From Chlorocebus sabaeus (lineage: Eukaryota > Chordata > Mammalia > Primates > Cercopithecidae), in assembly GCF_047675955.1 (NCBI RefSeq), contig NC_132925.1, positions 69,383,622 through 69,447,621 on the forward strand: DNA of 64,000 nt. The letters are read 5' to 3'. Below are positions 10,961 to 22,058 of this stretch, piece by piece. A model generated the notes under the pieces. It searched no databases, was not told the origin of the DNA, and was given only the letters and a program-made list of their open reading frames with translations. Position numbers and translations under genes: made by a program. Numbering within the stretch: the stretch's first letter is position 1; every line of letters starts with the position of its first letter.

Positions 10961-12531
10961 CTAAAACGAAAATAAACACCGAGGATGTTGTGGAATATGA
11001 GTAGGTGGGCTTGCCAACCAGCAAAAGGAGAAAAGAGGAGGGGAGGAAATATGGGGTGGCTGCTTACTCCCAGTAAAAACATTTCTGTCTCCATTTCCAT
11101 TGTAAATTTCTCTGACTAAAAACACAAGATTCATGTATTTGCTTTCAGATGCTTCTAGCTCTAAAACAGAATGAGTCTAAGAGTTACATTTTCAAATGAT
11201 TGCTAAAGGATGAATTAAGACATCCTTCTCATTAGCCCAAGTCCATTTTTTCAGTCTATTAACTTGTATATATGAAAGTTCTAGCAATATAAAACCACAT
11301 TTTGTCACATGTTCATAATTTTGGAATTAGGGAATTTTGGCTCCAAAAGCCATGAGGCTGACAGATAGCTGTAGTAATTCCAACAAATCTATATTTATGT
11401 GTGTCTCAGAAGAACATCGAGCATTTACATTTTCTACCACACACTCCCTATCTGGTTGATGAAGTGAAAGTCAAATTTGGAGGGATGAAGTATAAAATTT
11501 ACAGGACATCTTTAGGATTCCAAAAATTATGAAGAGCAACTTCAGGTCATATAAAAGCTATTTTATAATGAATTCTTTTAATATGAAAAAGAGCTTCAGA
11601 AATATCTTCTATCTACTTAAACTGGTCAAACACATAGTTTAGTTAAAGAACACAAAGATGTGTGCTGTTCAGAACAAAATTAGTAATAAGAATGTGCTAT
11701 GTTTATTTGGGTTGTTAAAAAAGAATACAGTGCTTTAGAAATTTTTATGCTGATTTGTTAAAGAAACCAGTTTTTCTAAATTATGGAGACAGCTAGAAAT
11801 ACATGTTAAGATATGATCCACAAAATTATTTTGAATCCATTTTGGATGAAAAGTCTTTAATTTGCTTTAGTCCAAAAATATACAGGAAACCTTATTCATT
11901 CTCAAAGGAGATCAGCAAAAATAAGTCTAGAATAAAGCCAATATGAGTAAATATTGCTGTTTCTTTTCAAGTGGCAAACATATTTAAACCACCCATAGAC
12001 ATGTACAATTTTATATTTTTCTTTCAATATCTGCTTTATAACTCATGTAATTTTCTCCCAAGTTGCTCTGATGGAATTGCTGCATACCACAGATTTGCTT
12101 CTAGAAATGTTGCTTCTAGACACTGGCCACTGTGACCATTATTATTCAAAATTTTTTGGAAATTCAAGATGATTCAATAAGAAAAAATAGAATACATAAC
12201 TAGTATAAATGAACAGATAACATTATTAATATCTGCTAGGATGTTAGAAAAGCTAAGAAAGTCAGAGTTAATAGGCACATTTAACATTTTCATGGTGAAA
12301 TGTACAAATAAAGGATTGTGTTATAGTTTGTCTAATATATCAGCAAGTAATAACCAATATTTTAGTGTGAATTCTAAGATGAGTTCTCTTTTCCTGATGT
12401 TGAGAGTGTAAATTGGCAGCATGTTTTTTAAGGTAACTAGATCATACATATTAAGATATTTATACCTTTTAATCTAGTAATTTTACTTTTAGGATTTTTT
12501 CTAAGGAAATTAGATGAAATAAAAATATAAT

Positions 12532-12533
<2 letters not shown>
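10961..12533. other. No recognised feature
   Basis: AT-rich unclassified sequence without long frames or recognised repeats. Confidence 0.5.
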
Positions 12534-12575
<42 letters not shown>

Positions 12576-12579
12576 CACA
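12534..12579. repeat. (CA)n microsatellite
   Basis: About 23 dinucleotide units of ac, interrupted once by 'gc'. Likely length-polymorphic. Confidence 0.97.
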
Positions 12580-12698
12580 TATTGTTAATCCAAAATCCGA
12601 AAGTGGACACAACTTCAGTCTTCAATAGAACATTGTATGTCCCCTTAGTCAAACATTCACCAAATGTTAAAAATTCTTTTTCTACAGAATATTATGAT

Positions 12699-12861
12699 AT
12701 TAACCAGGCATAGTGATGTGCACCTGTGGCCCCAGCCACTCAGGAGGCTGAGTGGAAGGATCACCTGGACCTGGGAGCCAGAGGTTGAAGTGAGCCAAGA
12801 TGGCGCCACTGCACTCCAGCCTGGGTGATGGAGTGAGACCCTGTCTCAAAAAAACAAAAAG
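12699..12861 (+). mobile_element. Alu right monomer (FRAM-like or 5'-truncated Alu)
   Basis: Begins with a degenerate right-arm 'taaccaggcatagtgatg', has 'ccactcaggaggctgag' and 'gcactccagcctgggtgatg', and ends in a short A-rich tail. The left arm is absent. Its 12782-12828 segment has an exact copy at 14391-14437. Confidence 0.85.
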
Positions 12862-13479
12862 AAGGTTATGGAACCTATGAAGAATCTTGGATATACTAGT
12901 GATCCTAAAATGGAGCTCAAAACTTAATATATAGTAATACTCAAATCTTGGTTAAAGTGATAGCTATCACATATGAAAAGGAAGCTGAGAAAATATCTCA
13001 ATTTTATAATAGTCATGATCTTTTAGTGATAGAACTTAGGGTGACTGCCGTTTCCTTCTTTATTACATTATCTATTAAACAGTACATATAACAATCTGAA
13101 ATTCTTTTTTGTTGTTTTCTGAATTTATATAAGGATCCACAGTCCAAGTAAAGGACCCACTAAGCATTTGTCAAGTTTATAAAATGTACTTTTCCCTTGA
13201 AAGCTAACTTACATTTTAGAAAGATAAACAAGCAGTAAAATTTTCCTTTGATTATCTTTCTGAGATCTCCTAAGTGACTTCTGCCTTCCTTCCCAAACTC
13301 TGTCTTCCCCAACACTTCCCCAACACTGTCTTCCCAACACAATAACTGGAGATGATGTCTTTGCATTCCTATTCCTTGTAAGAAAAAATAAATCAGCGTT
13401 TTGGACCTGGAAAAGATTAGGATCAAATTTTAAGATGCCTTCTAGCTTGCTTTATGTAAGTAACATATATACTCTGATT
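12862..13479. other. No recognised feature
   Basis: Unclassified AT-rich sequence; a short minus-strand frame (13160-13426) has no domain. Confidence 0.45.
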
Positions 13480-13715
13480 TCCCCTGAATTTATATTTCTA
13501 AGCCAGACTTCCCTCTTTCTACACTCTAGAATCGTATATTCAGCTGCCCACATGAAACCTTAATTTGGTTGGTTATAGATATTTCACAGTTACTTTATCT
13601 AAAATTAAAATATTTTGGCTTTTTAACTTACTGCTGTATCCCTAGAACAATGTCAGAACCCCGTATGTTACACAGTGTTCTCTCCTCAAATATTTGCTGA
13701 ATGGGTAAACACATG
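13480..13715 (+). mobile_element. L2 LINE 3' fragment
   Basis: 'cagctgcccacatgaaacc' and, at the end, 'tgctgtatccctagaacaat' with 'aaatatttgctgaatggg' follow the L2 3'-end pattern (intact forms end in a short tgaatgaa-type repeat). The first half is less certain. Confidence 0.55.
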
Positions 13716-14009
13716 AATTATTACCAAAAAGGCTTGTGGACCTCTGCAATAACCACAGGACATTAGACATGACTGAAGAACATTAAAGGATTTGATTTCT
13801 TGAGTGCTTTACAGTTGATTATTAGTCACTGAATGATATTTGAAAATCATTGTAGAAGAATCCCTTACATTGATCTAGCCCTTTTTTGTATATATTAATA
13901 GTATTTCATATTGTAACATGTCATATTTATAACATTGCATCAGTCTTCTAACAAAGTATAATTCAACCATGGAAGATATTCTTTTTTATTTCATATGTGG
14001 AGAAATTAA

Positions 14010-14320
14010 GTCATCATTTATTGAACACTTATTATATGCCAGTCACTGTGCCCAGATCTTCATCTTCTTGTTTAATCCTTAGTACTAGAGATCAAATTTT
14101 AAAGGTGAGGAAAAGGGCTTGGATTTACTTAGTGTTCTCATGAGCTAGGCACCTTGTGAGCTGGGAATTATAATTATTAGTGAAGTTTTAAAAAGAGAAA
14201 ACAGGCTTAGAGGCATGAATTAACACCCCAGTTTCTCATAGGAAGGGTTGGATGAGCTGAGGTTCAGACCCACGTTGTCTGGTTTCCAAGCTTGTGCCTT
14301 TAAGTACTACACAATGTAAT
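14010..14320 (+). mobile_element. MIR SINE
   Basis: Near-complete MIR: 'tttattgaacacttattat' and 'gccagtcactgtgccc' at the start, then 'aacaggcttagaggcatgaa', then 'gttcagacccacgttgtctg' near the end, in family order. Confidence 0.7.
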
Positions 14321-14390
14321 CTCTTCATGAAGCTCTCAGCCCTTCCTGGGGGTAATCACAGCTAGAACTTAGACCATTGATTCCTAACCC

Positions 14391-14437
14391 AGGTTGAAGT
14401 GAGCCAAGATGGCGCCACTGCACTCCAGCCTGGGTGA
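14391..14437 (+). repeat. Isolated 47-bp Alu segment, exact copy of 12782-12828
   Basis: A 47-base piece from the right arm of an Alu sits alone, with no Alu sequence or A-tail on either side. It is identical to 12782-12828, including deviations from the usual Alu (gttgaag for gttgcag, gccaagatgg for gccgagatcg). Its 3' edge falls inside a 9-bp perfect hairpin, ggtgagttt-gaat-aaactcacc (14433-14454). Confidence 0.85.
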
Positions 14438-14454
14438 GTTTGAATAAACTCACC

Positions 14455-15490
14455 ATGAGTTTATTTAATCTTACCTGGTTGGATGATGATATTAGATATG
14501 CTATGTGACTGCCCCTGTCACTCCATGTTCCTTAAACCCATTATTCTTCCCCAAGCAGTAGCTGCTTTGTCGGGGTGGGGGTGTCACAAAAAGTCTACAG
14601 CAAGCCCTCAAGTACATTTCTGAATAGATTTTGTAAAACTGTGGCAGGAGTAATAACTGGAAAGTCAAAGTGCTTTCAAAAAAATAGTTTAGAATTTAGG
14701 GAAAAACTAGGCACTTTATGCGAAACATAAAGGAGTTTTACTGCACAGAATCCAAACCATAGACTGGGCTAATGTCACCTTTTTGCCACACAGAGTAGAA
14801 GTAAACATCTCTTATGGGTAGGTTAGAGGCACAGGCGAGCACAATAGCAACAACAACAACAAAAACAAAAACAAAAAAAAAAAAGAGAGAGAGAGAGGAG
14901 CAGAGAGGAGAACTCAGATGCACTGAGTAGGTTCTTATTCCTCCCTATCCTGACTTGCATCCTGAAGGAGGAGAGAAGAGTGGAATGGAGGAGACAATAG
15001 AGACCTTTGGTAGAATTAGACAGGCTCAAGAGCAACAGGGACCAGTGTGTCTTATTCCCCAGGGTGGGCCTGAGAAAAGGTATGTTTCTGAGAGATGCTT
15101 GGCCCACAGCAAAGCTGCTAAGCAGTCGGGGGATGGTTCTGAAACCAGAAACAAAAAGATGATACTTGGAAATACATTTTGTGTCTTTGGCACAAAATTT
15201 AAGAGAGCACCAAAAACCCAGCTTTGAAGATAAATCATATTTTAATGCATGATTTCAAAAAAATATAAAGTAATGGACAAAAACGAATTATGAACAAAAT
15301 GTCAAAATATTAAGTACAGACTGGCTGTTGCTGGCTGTTTGTTTTACAATGCTGCATTTTGTACAATGAGAATCATTATTTTTCAACCCGCTCATGGTTC
15401 CTGGACCCCAGCAGCCTTTGTGTCCCATGATGGGTTGGTTTATAAGGATTGATGTTGATGTCTGAAAAGTTTGGACGAGATTTTATGTAT
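14455..15490. other. No recognised gene; contains a simple repeat
   Basis: Unclassified apart from a (CAA)n/(A)n/(GA)n tract at 14847-14898. A 90-codon plus frame at 14955-15227 lacks any known domain. Confidence 0.45.
14847..14898. repeat. (CAA)n-(A)n-(GA)n compound simple repeat
   Basis: Directly visible: caacaacaacaac, then aaaacaaaaac, a run of A and (ga)6. Confidence 0.95.
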
Positions 15491-15494
15491 AGTT

Positions 15495-15720
15495 TTTTCT
15501 TGCATTATTTATTGTCGTAGAATATATGTAACATAGAGTTTACCATTTTAATCGTTGTTAAAGGTACAGTTCAGTGGCAATAAGTACAGGCATATTGTTG
15601 CACAACCATTACCCATCCATGTCTAGAAATTTTTCATATTCCCAAACTGCAGCTCTGTGTATATTCAACAGTAACTCTCCATTATTCCCTCTCTTCTGGT
15701 CCTGGAACTGCCACGTCATC
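15495..15720. mobile_element. L1M-type LINE fragment
   Basis: 'agagtttaccattttaatcg', 'gtacagttcagtggcaata', 'gttgcacaaccattaccc' and 'tccattattccctctc' appear in the order of a widespread ancient L1M (L1MC/L1ME) segment. Orientation not asserted. Confidence 0.65.
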
Positions 15721-16204
15721 ATGATTTTTTATTGTAGAGCTTCTCTTAACTTTGTCCACTTGGCCCAAACCATGGGAGGAGGTGTCAGTAAGTGCATATA
15801 GGGGCAAACATTTTTCCTTTTGGCTCCAATATAGCATGTCGAGACCACACAAAGGGAAATTGGGAGCTATTACCTAGACAATACTAGAAAAATGCCAGGA
15901 TCCACCCAAATAATATCACCAAGCCACTCCCACTCTTCACACATCCAAGTTGACCCAACACCCTTGACATTTAGTCGGGCATTTCTCTCACACGATAATC
16001 AATAGGCATCTCTTCTATCGGTAGCAAAATCTGTGATCAGAAATGAGTCTTTGTGTTGATTCAGTGGCTGCTGCTCCTTCACCACTCCCAGAGCCAATCC
16101 ATCAGGGAGTCCTGTTAGTTTAACCTTGAAAGAGCTCTCAACAGTTCCTGTCCATTGTACTGTTACTGCTGGAACCCAAGGCACTAATACCCTTCACCTG
16201 GGCT
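15721..16204. other. No recognised feature
   Basis: Moderate GC, unclassified; only a 61-codon chance frame. Confidence 0.4.
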
Positions 16205-16775
16205 CACTGGAAAGAGCCTCTTGTCTGACACTTGTGCGCCTGCCTCCCTCTCATCCATTCTCCACATAGCTGCCAAAGTCATCTGTTTAAAAATCGAATC
16301 ATGTCACTTCCCAATGTAAAATACATAAATGACCCTTCCATATATGTAGAGTAAGAAGTCCAACTCTTCAGCAAACCCTGCTCTGGCCGGCCCCAGACCA
16401 CCTGTCTGAGCTCCACCCCTACCTCTGCCTTATGAGTTTGCTCTGCTTGGAGATAGAACAGTGAAGTTTATTTCCACCTCCAGACCTTTGCACCTGATGT
16501 GTCCTCCACTTTTTGCCTGGCCCACCCCTTGCCATCCTTCAAACTTCAGCCTTAGTCTCATTTCTTTAGAGATGAGCACTGAATTCTCTTTTGCAGCTTG
16601 TTTTTCTAGAAGCTTTTATTGCAAACCTTCTGTAGTTCTTTTATTCTATTAGTTTATTTATTCATTTGTCTCCTCCAGAAAGCAAGTACTACCACTGCAG
16701 CGATTATCTCCCCAACCTGCAGCATTGCTCATGGCATGTAAGAGGCACCCAAACCACTTGTTGAATGAATTCATA
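16205..16775 (+). mobile_element. L2 LINE 3' region
   Basis: Recognisable L2 order: 'aatcatgtcacttccc', 'aagaagtccaactcttcag', 'ccagacctttgcacctg', 'cccaccccttgccatcc', then 'gtctcctccagaaagcaagt' and a final 'ttgttgaatgaattc'. Non-coding relic of an old mammalian LINE. Confidence 0.78.
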
Positions 16776-16829
16776 AACAAGTGATGGAGATTTTATGAAA
16801 AGTAGTAAAACAACCACCATGTGTTGAAA

Positions 16830-17005
16830 TCAACTGAGGTGTTAAGCATCGTACAAAGCACTTTATATATACTGTCTCATATTAATAGCCCAATTTTATG
16901 TGAGAAAATGGAGGCTCATAGTTTTATGGACTTGCCCAAAGGCAAAAACATTGCAAGTTGCGTTTTGTGATGTGAATTAAACCCTGCTGTACCAGCTTTT
17001 GAGAA
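16830..17005 (+). mobile_element. MIR SINE
   Basis: 'caaagcactttatatatact', 'gagaaaatggaggctcat' and 'gacttgcccaaaggcaaaa' are decayed MIR blocks in order. Confidence 0.6.
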
Positions 17006-17429
17006 TGCAGAAACATGTGCCAATAATACGTGAACATAAACAGTTACACAAAATATTATAATACAGGCCGTAAAATGGCATACTACTGAAGAAAGTATCA
17101 TGATCATATTCAGACATTTAAGCTTTTAATCAAAAACATTCTAATTAGTCCATATTCCATTTCTGCTCTGATCATATTTCTTCAGAAAGAGATAGGAATT
17201 GCTTTTTCTGAACAAAATATTCATTGGAGATCCCAAAGTGTGCAAAAATAGCTTTGCAATGCGAATTAAAATCTGCCTGGCTCCAAAACTTCTTTTTCTC
17301 TGCCACCCCTTACTGCCCGTGCCTTCTGCCAGTTGAACTCTCCTTGTTCAATCTTACATCTGCTTGGTATGGCAACATCAATATCTGGCCTGAGTCAAAG
17401 GTAGTACCAAGTACTAAGTGAAAATTATC

Positions 17430-17590
17430 ACAAGTTTTATCCCATTTCATCCTTCAACAACCCTGGAGGGTCAATATTGTCATTATTTCTACTTTATAGA
17501 TGGGGATGCCAGAATTAGGTCTTTTAGTTGGAGTCACAAAGCCAGTGGTAGAGGCTGAATTCGCACAGAGGCCTGACTGATGATGGAGCC
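17430..17590 (+). mobile_element. MIR SINE
   Basis: 'caacaaccctggagggtcaa', 'ctactttatagatggggatg' and 'agtcacaaagccagtggtag' follow the MIR order. Confidence 0.62.
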
Positions 17591-17799
17591 CCCACTTTTA
17601 ACTCTTCAGCCTTACTGCAAACATTCTTCGGAGTGACTCTGTGAGGCTAGTGGTGGAGAGAGAACCACGGCCTTCTAAAGCAGGCCTTGCCTAGGGTGAG
17701 CCTTATAAATAAACAGAGCAACGAACTACGAGGCTGCAAAGTCCTGAGGTCTGCCATTATTGAATCTTTCCTGAGAGGGGGACCACCTGCACATTGTTT

Positions 17800-18030
17800 A
17801 CTTGCGGGGGCTTTGGAGTCAGGTAAAGCCAGGCTTGTGCCTTCTGCAACTTCCTAACTATGTGATCCTGGCCAAGTTACATAACCTCTCTGAGCCTCAA
17901 ATTCATTGAGATAAAATAGTGCTTACCTCCTGGGGGATGGGGTGGTGAGACGTGAATGAGATAAAGCATGGAAAAACTTTGTGCAGTGTTTGTCACAGAG
18001 TAAATGTCTAAAAATCAGAATCATTATTAT
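17800..18030 (-). mobile_element. MIR SINE, inverted
   Basis: 'ggccaagttacataacctct', 'ctgagcctcaaattcattga' and 'gtgcttacctcctggg' are the reverse-strand MIR core. Confidence 0.72.
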
Positions 18031-19455
18031 GATTACTATGAACAGTTATGGACAATGTTACTTAAATGGTTTTTAGTCCTGTTTAAGTTTTCGAAAAGAA
18101 AAAAAGAAGGTTCAAGGAACAAAATTATATAAATCTCTAATTGGTCTAGGGCTAGGTGAGGTACCCATCCCCTTCTATTATTGGACACAGGAAGGTGTCC
18201 ATTTGTGAGCAGATGGGCTTGTCTCACCATGAAAATAGATAGTAGAGTTCTCGTGACATAACATGGGAGTATTTGGCATTTAATAAGGGTCAAGCAACAA
18301 ATCTTATAAATATTGTTGCATGAATCTATTCAGAAGTGAAAAGACAACTTTATTTTATACAAAATTTATCAAATTCCTACTATAGATATTGCCATGATGC
18401 ATCAGTAAATTTGCCTTCATATAATGAAAATAAGGAGCAAGTTTAATTGTATAACTAAACTCCCATTCTTTTTCAACAGATGCATTTTGTTTAACACCAG
18501 GAGATTGAAACAAATGAGTCTGACAAAAGCATGAAGCTTTATTCCCACCTCCCTTTATTAGAAGGAAATTTAATTAATATTAAAATAGGAAAAACCAAGA
18601 CATTGCCCTCTATACTACTGACAATCAAACATTGGTTATAGTGAACACAAACAATTATGCACATATAATTGGACTACAGACAACTTCTGCCTTCCAATTA
18701 CAAGAACAATTTTCCTACAAGTACCAAGAAAGAGACCATATAAAAATATTACTGGCACCAGGCTAAAACACATGTTGTACCCTTGAGAACCCAGAAAATA
18801 GGTGCCAACATGAAATGAACCTGAAATTGTATACAAAATACAACCAAATATTATGTCATAAAGGGCATGATTGTAAAGACTGCATCAGAATGATTATAAA
18901 TATTTACTCCAATCATTTGAGCCTTTTAAGTCCAAAATATTCTACTCATTTATCCATTCCTGCATTACACTTCACATCTACATTTTTGTCATAAGAGCAA
19001 TAGAGATTTGCTTTTCTAAACTGCAGTTTTTAGAGATGATCTTAAGCAAAATAGCAACAGCATAAACATATGTAATTCCTAGGGCATATAGTCTCAGCTG
19101 CAGAGGTGAGGGGATTCTGATGCCACAGTTCTTCGTCTTTTCTCTCTAAATCACCACTAGTCACTCTTCCCAACATATGGTCTGGCCATGATGAAATGCG
19201 GTAACATATTTTTCATAAATTCTAATGACACAATAGGGTCACCTTAACATGAATTTGTCAACAAAATATCTGGCTGGAATATTATAGGCAACAAACACTT
19301 AAAAATTTTTGTTTATAATGTTTTAATCTCCTACACATACACCCTCTTTCCCCTTTTAACTTACACATCCCTCCAATTTTTGGAAAATTACAAGACTAAA
19401 TATTTATTTTTAAATTTTATGCCTTACTATTTTCTGTGAAAAAAATTGTGTTTAT
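18031..19455. other. AT-rich sequence, no recognised feature
   Basis: No gene, RNA or repeat family recognised; short frames only. Confidence 0.5.
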
Positions 19456-19870
19456 TGACATAGTTTGGATATATGTCCCCGCCAAAATCTCATGTTGAAT
19501 CGTAAGCCCTAATGGTGGAGGTGATGGATGCGGGGCCTGGTGGGGAGGTATGTGGGTCATGGGGATGGATCCCTCATGACTTAGTGCTGCCTTTGTGATA
19601 CTGAGTGAGTTCTCACAAGATCTGGTCATTTAAGTGTGTGGTACATCCTCCCCCATCCTCTTTTTCTCTTGCTCCTGCTTTTGCCATGTGATGTGTCTGC
19701 TCCCCCTTTGCCTTCTGCCATGATTGGAAGCTTCTTGAGACCTCCCCAGAAGCAGATGCTGCTATGCATCCTAGACAGCCTGCAGAACCATGGGCCAATT
19801 AAACCTCTCTTTTCGTAAATTATCCAGTCTCAGGTATTTCTTTACAGTAATGCAAGAATGGCCTAATACG
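19456..19870 (+). mobile_element. Solo MaLR LTR (MST/MLT1 group)
   Basis: Starts tgacatagtttggatatatg, continues with 'ccgccaaaatctcatgttga', 'gagtgagttctcacaagatc', 'ttctgccatgattggaagct', 'ccaattaaacctctctttt' and ends 'aagaatggcctaatac'. MaLR LTR layout, ~415 bp, no internal region. Confidence 0.8.
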
Positions 19871-19989
19871 TTTACTGAAATCATTATTTCTTGGAATCAA
19901 TTTTGATATTTTCTACCAAGTTGCAAATGGAAGAATATGAAACAATGAGAACTATCAAACTTAAAACCTTAAATAAAAAAATTTTACCA

Positions 19990-20110
19990 GGCCAATTCCT
20001 TGTAAAATGGTTATTTTAATTCACGTTACAAATGATGAAATTGAAACACAAGGAAGACAATTTTTGCCAAGATATTATGTGGTAAGGATTAACATTGTTT
20101 TAGAAATCCT
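19990..20110 (+). mobile_element. MIR SINE fragment (weak)
   Basis: 'gttacaaatgatgaaattga' and 'aacacaaggaagac' with a 'tgccaagatattatg' block resemble the MIR core; highly diverged. Confidence 0.4.
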
Positions 20111-20229
20111 GTTCACAACAAGTCTGTACTGTCTTTAAATTATAGGTTAAGGTTCAGAAGTGTATTATAGCATTTAGATAAGCTGATGTTATTTCTACCA
20201 CCTTGAAAAGAAATGCTCTTGTGATTTAT

Positions 20230-20545
20230 CAGCACCTTCCTTCAATCATTGCTCTGTTGCTCTTGGATTTCTAGCAAGAGAAGAAAGAGTTATTTATACT
20301 CATTGTCTCCAATTTCTTTCTTCCAATTTTTTCTTAAATCTACCTTAACCAGGATTTTGCTCCAAATGCTCCACTCAGATTGCTATCTACCAAATCGAAA
20401 TAATATCCACATTAGTATTCCCAGTGACCACTTCCTGGTCCTCATCCTACTCTATTTGTCAGCAGCATTTGATGAAGTTGATTACACCCTCCTCCTTGAA
20501 TCACTTTCTTCTCTTAGCATCCAGAAAAAACTACCAGTCTTCTTA
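20230..20545 (+). mobile_element. L2/CR1-clade LINE, reverse-transcriptase fossil
   Basis: A 101-codon open frame (20249-20554) carries YLSAAFDEVDYTLLL at residues 69-83 (20453-20497). This matches motif A of CR1/L2-clade reverse transcriptases (usual form DLSxAFDTVDHxxLL), with the first catalytic-region Asp replaced by Tyr while the FD is kept. Flanking residues (ESLSSL, IQKK...) continue the family pattern. Only this part of the RT palm survives; upstream and downstream domains are missing or decayed. It is a non-functional relic, but the frame stayed open by chance or recent ancestry. Confidence 0.75.
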
Positions 20546-20962
20546 AGGCCTTGACCTCAGATGTCTCAAGATGTCACATCAGCTATATTTAATTGGTCAA
20601 AGCAAGTCACAAAGGCCAGTCTGTATACAAGTGGAGGGCAAATAGACAGTACTCTGTGAGTAAACAGGGAGGGAAAAAATTGTTGGTAGCCATCTTTACA
20701 GACTACAGAATAGACCTCAAAAATAAATAGATGTTAAACAAGTTAATGAAGATTAAGAGGTTAGGAGAAGATCAAGAGAACTACGTCCCATTTAGAGAGA
20801 ATAGTCATAATTTAGCACAACATGTTTATATAGAATATTCAGACCATCTATTTTTATTTTAAACTGAGTTTTTGGCAACTCTCCCTCCCCATCTTCTTCC
20901 TTGCCAAGAAAAAATTGAGATTTATAAAATTTCAAGTTACCATTTTACACTACACAGGCTTA
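20546..20962. other. No recognised feature
   Basis: AT-rich unclassified sequence. Confidence 0.4.
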
Positions 20963-21405
20963 TGTTTTAGTCCATTTACTGCTGCTATAACAGAATACCT
21001 GAGACTGGGTAGTTTATAAAGGAAAGAGGTTTATTTTTCTAACAATTCTGATGGCTGGAAAGTTCAAGGTTGAGCAGCTGCCTCTGGTGAGGACCTCGTG
21101 CTGCTTCAACTCATCGAAGAAACAGAAAGGGAATGGGTATGTGCAAAGAGGTCCCATGGCAAGAGAGGAAGCAAGTGAGATACTGAGGAAGCCAGATTCT
21201 TTTTAACAACCTGCTTTCTCAGGAACTAATTCATTCCTTGAGAGTGAGAACTTACTCACCCCAAGGGAGAGCATTAACTTATTCATGAGAGATTTGCCCC
21301 CATGATCCAAACACCTCCTTCTAGACCCCACCTCCCAACACTGCCACATTAGGGATCAAATTTCAACATGGGTTTTGGTGGGGACAAACCACATCCAAAC
21401 CACAG
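20963..21405 (-). mobile_element. Solo MaLR LTR (MST/MLT1 group)
   Basis: 'tgttttagtccatttactgc', 'ataacagaatacctgagact', 'ttaacaacctgctttctc', 'gatccaaacacctccttct' and the end 'aaccacatccaaaccaca' mirror the element at 9561-9966, same strand. Confidence 0.8.
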
Positions 21406-21837
21406 AAACTTACTTATGACTGCAATTAACAAAAATCAAAGATATTAGCACTGATATCTCTGCTATTTCCTCAGGCATTCCTACATGATTCAAGGTAGCT
21501 GTCCCCCAACTAAAGGCATCATGTTCATATTCAAGGCAAGAAAATAAGCATGGGATGATGTTAGCCTGGCTTTTTCCCATAATTCCACAGCCATCTTTCA
21601 TTCATATAGTAAAGGCTGGAACTGAGTCATATGGCTGCCCTTAACTAAAAAGGAAATTGAGAAGTGAGCATGTAGATTTTTCCAGACTATATTGTAGAAA
21701 TAGCAATGGACAAGAGGTTTGGATTATATTTTGGATTATAGTGAATCTGTAGCATTCGTCACATTTTTTCTTAAAAGAGAAAATTCAAGAACAAAATAAA
21801 AAGAAACATGCAAACAACTGTTTTTGTTTTTTTAGAG
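21406..21837. other. No recognised feature
   Basis: Unclassified; a 63-codon minus frame without domain. Confidence 0.4.
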
Positions 21838-22058
21838 AAGGGTTGGAAAACTTTTTTTGTAAAGGACCAAATAGTAAATATTTTAGGCTTCAAAGCCTGA
21901 ATGATCTATGTCAAAATCCCTCAACTTTATTATTTTAGTGTAAAAGCAGACATAGATAATACATAAACTAAGGAGTCTATGTTCTAATTAAAATTTATTT
22001 ACAAAAACAAATGCTGGGCTGGATTTGGCCTACAGGTTACAGTTTGCTCACTCCTGCT
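21838..22058. mobile_element. hAT-type DNA transposon (near complete)
   Basis: Both ends are visible: 'gggttggaaaactttttttg' at the left and 'acagtttgctcactcctgc' at the right, related as terminal inverted repeats. The middle has 'gtaaatattttaggcttca' and 'aaatttatttacaaaaac'. Non-autonomous ~220-bp MER element of the hAT/Charlie type. Confidence 0.7.

Noticed and set aside
14955..15227. 90-codon frame considered as a small gene
   Set aside because: No recognisable domain, start context or neighbouring gene parts.
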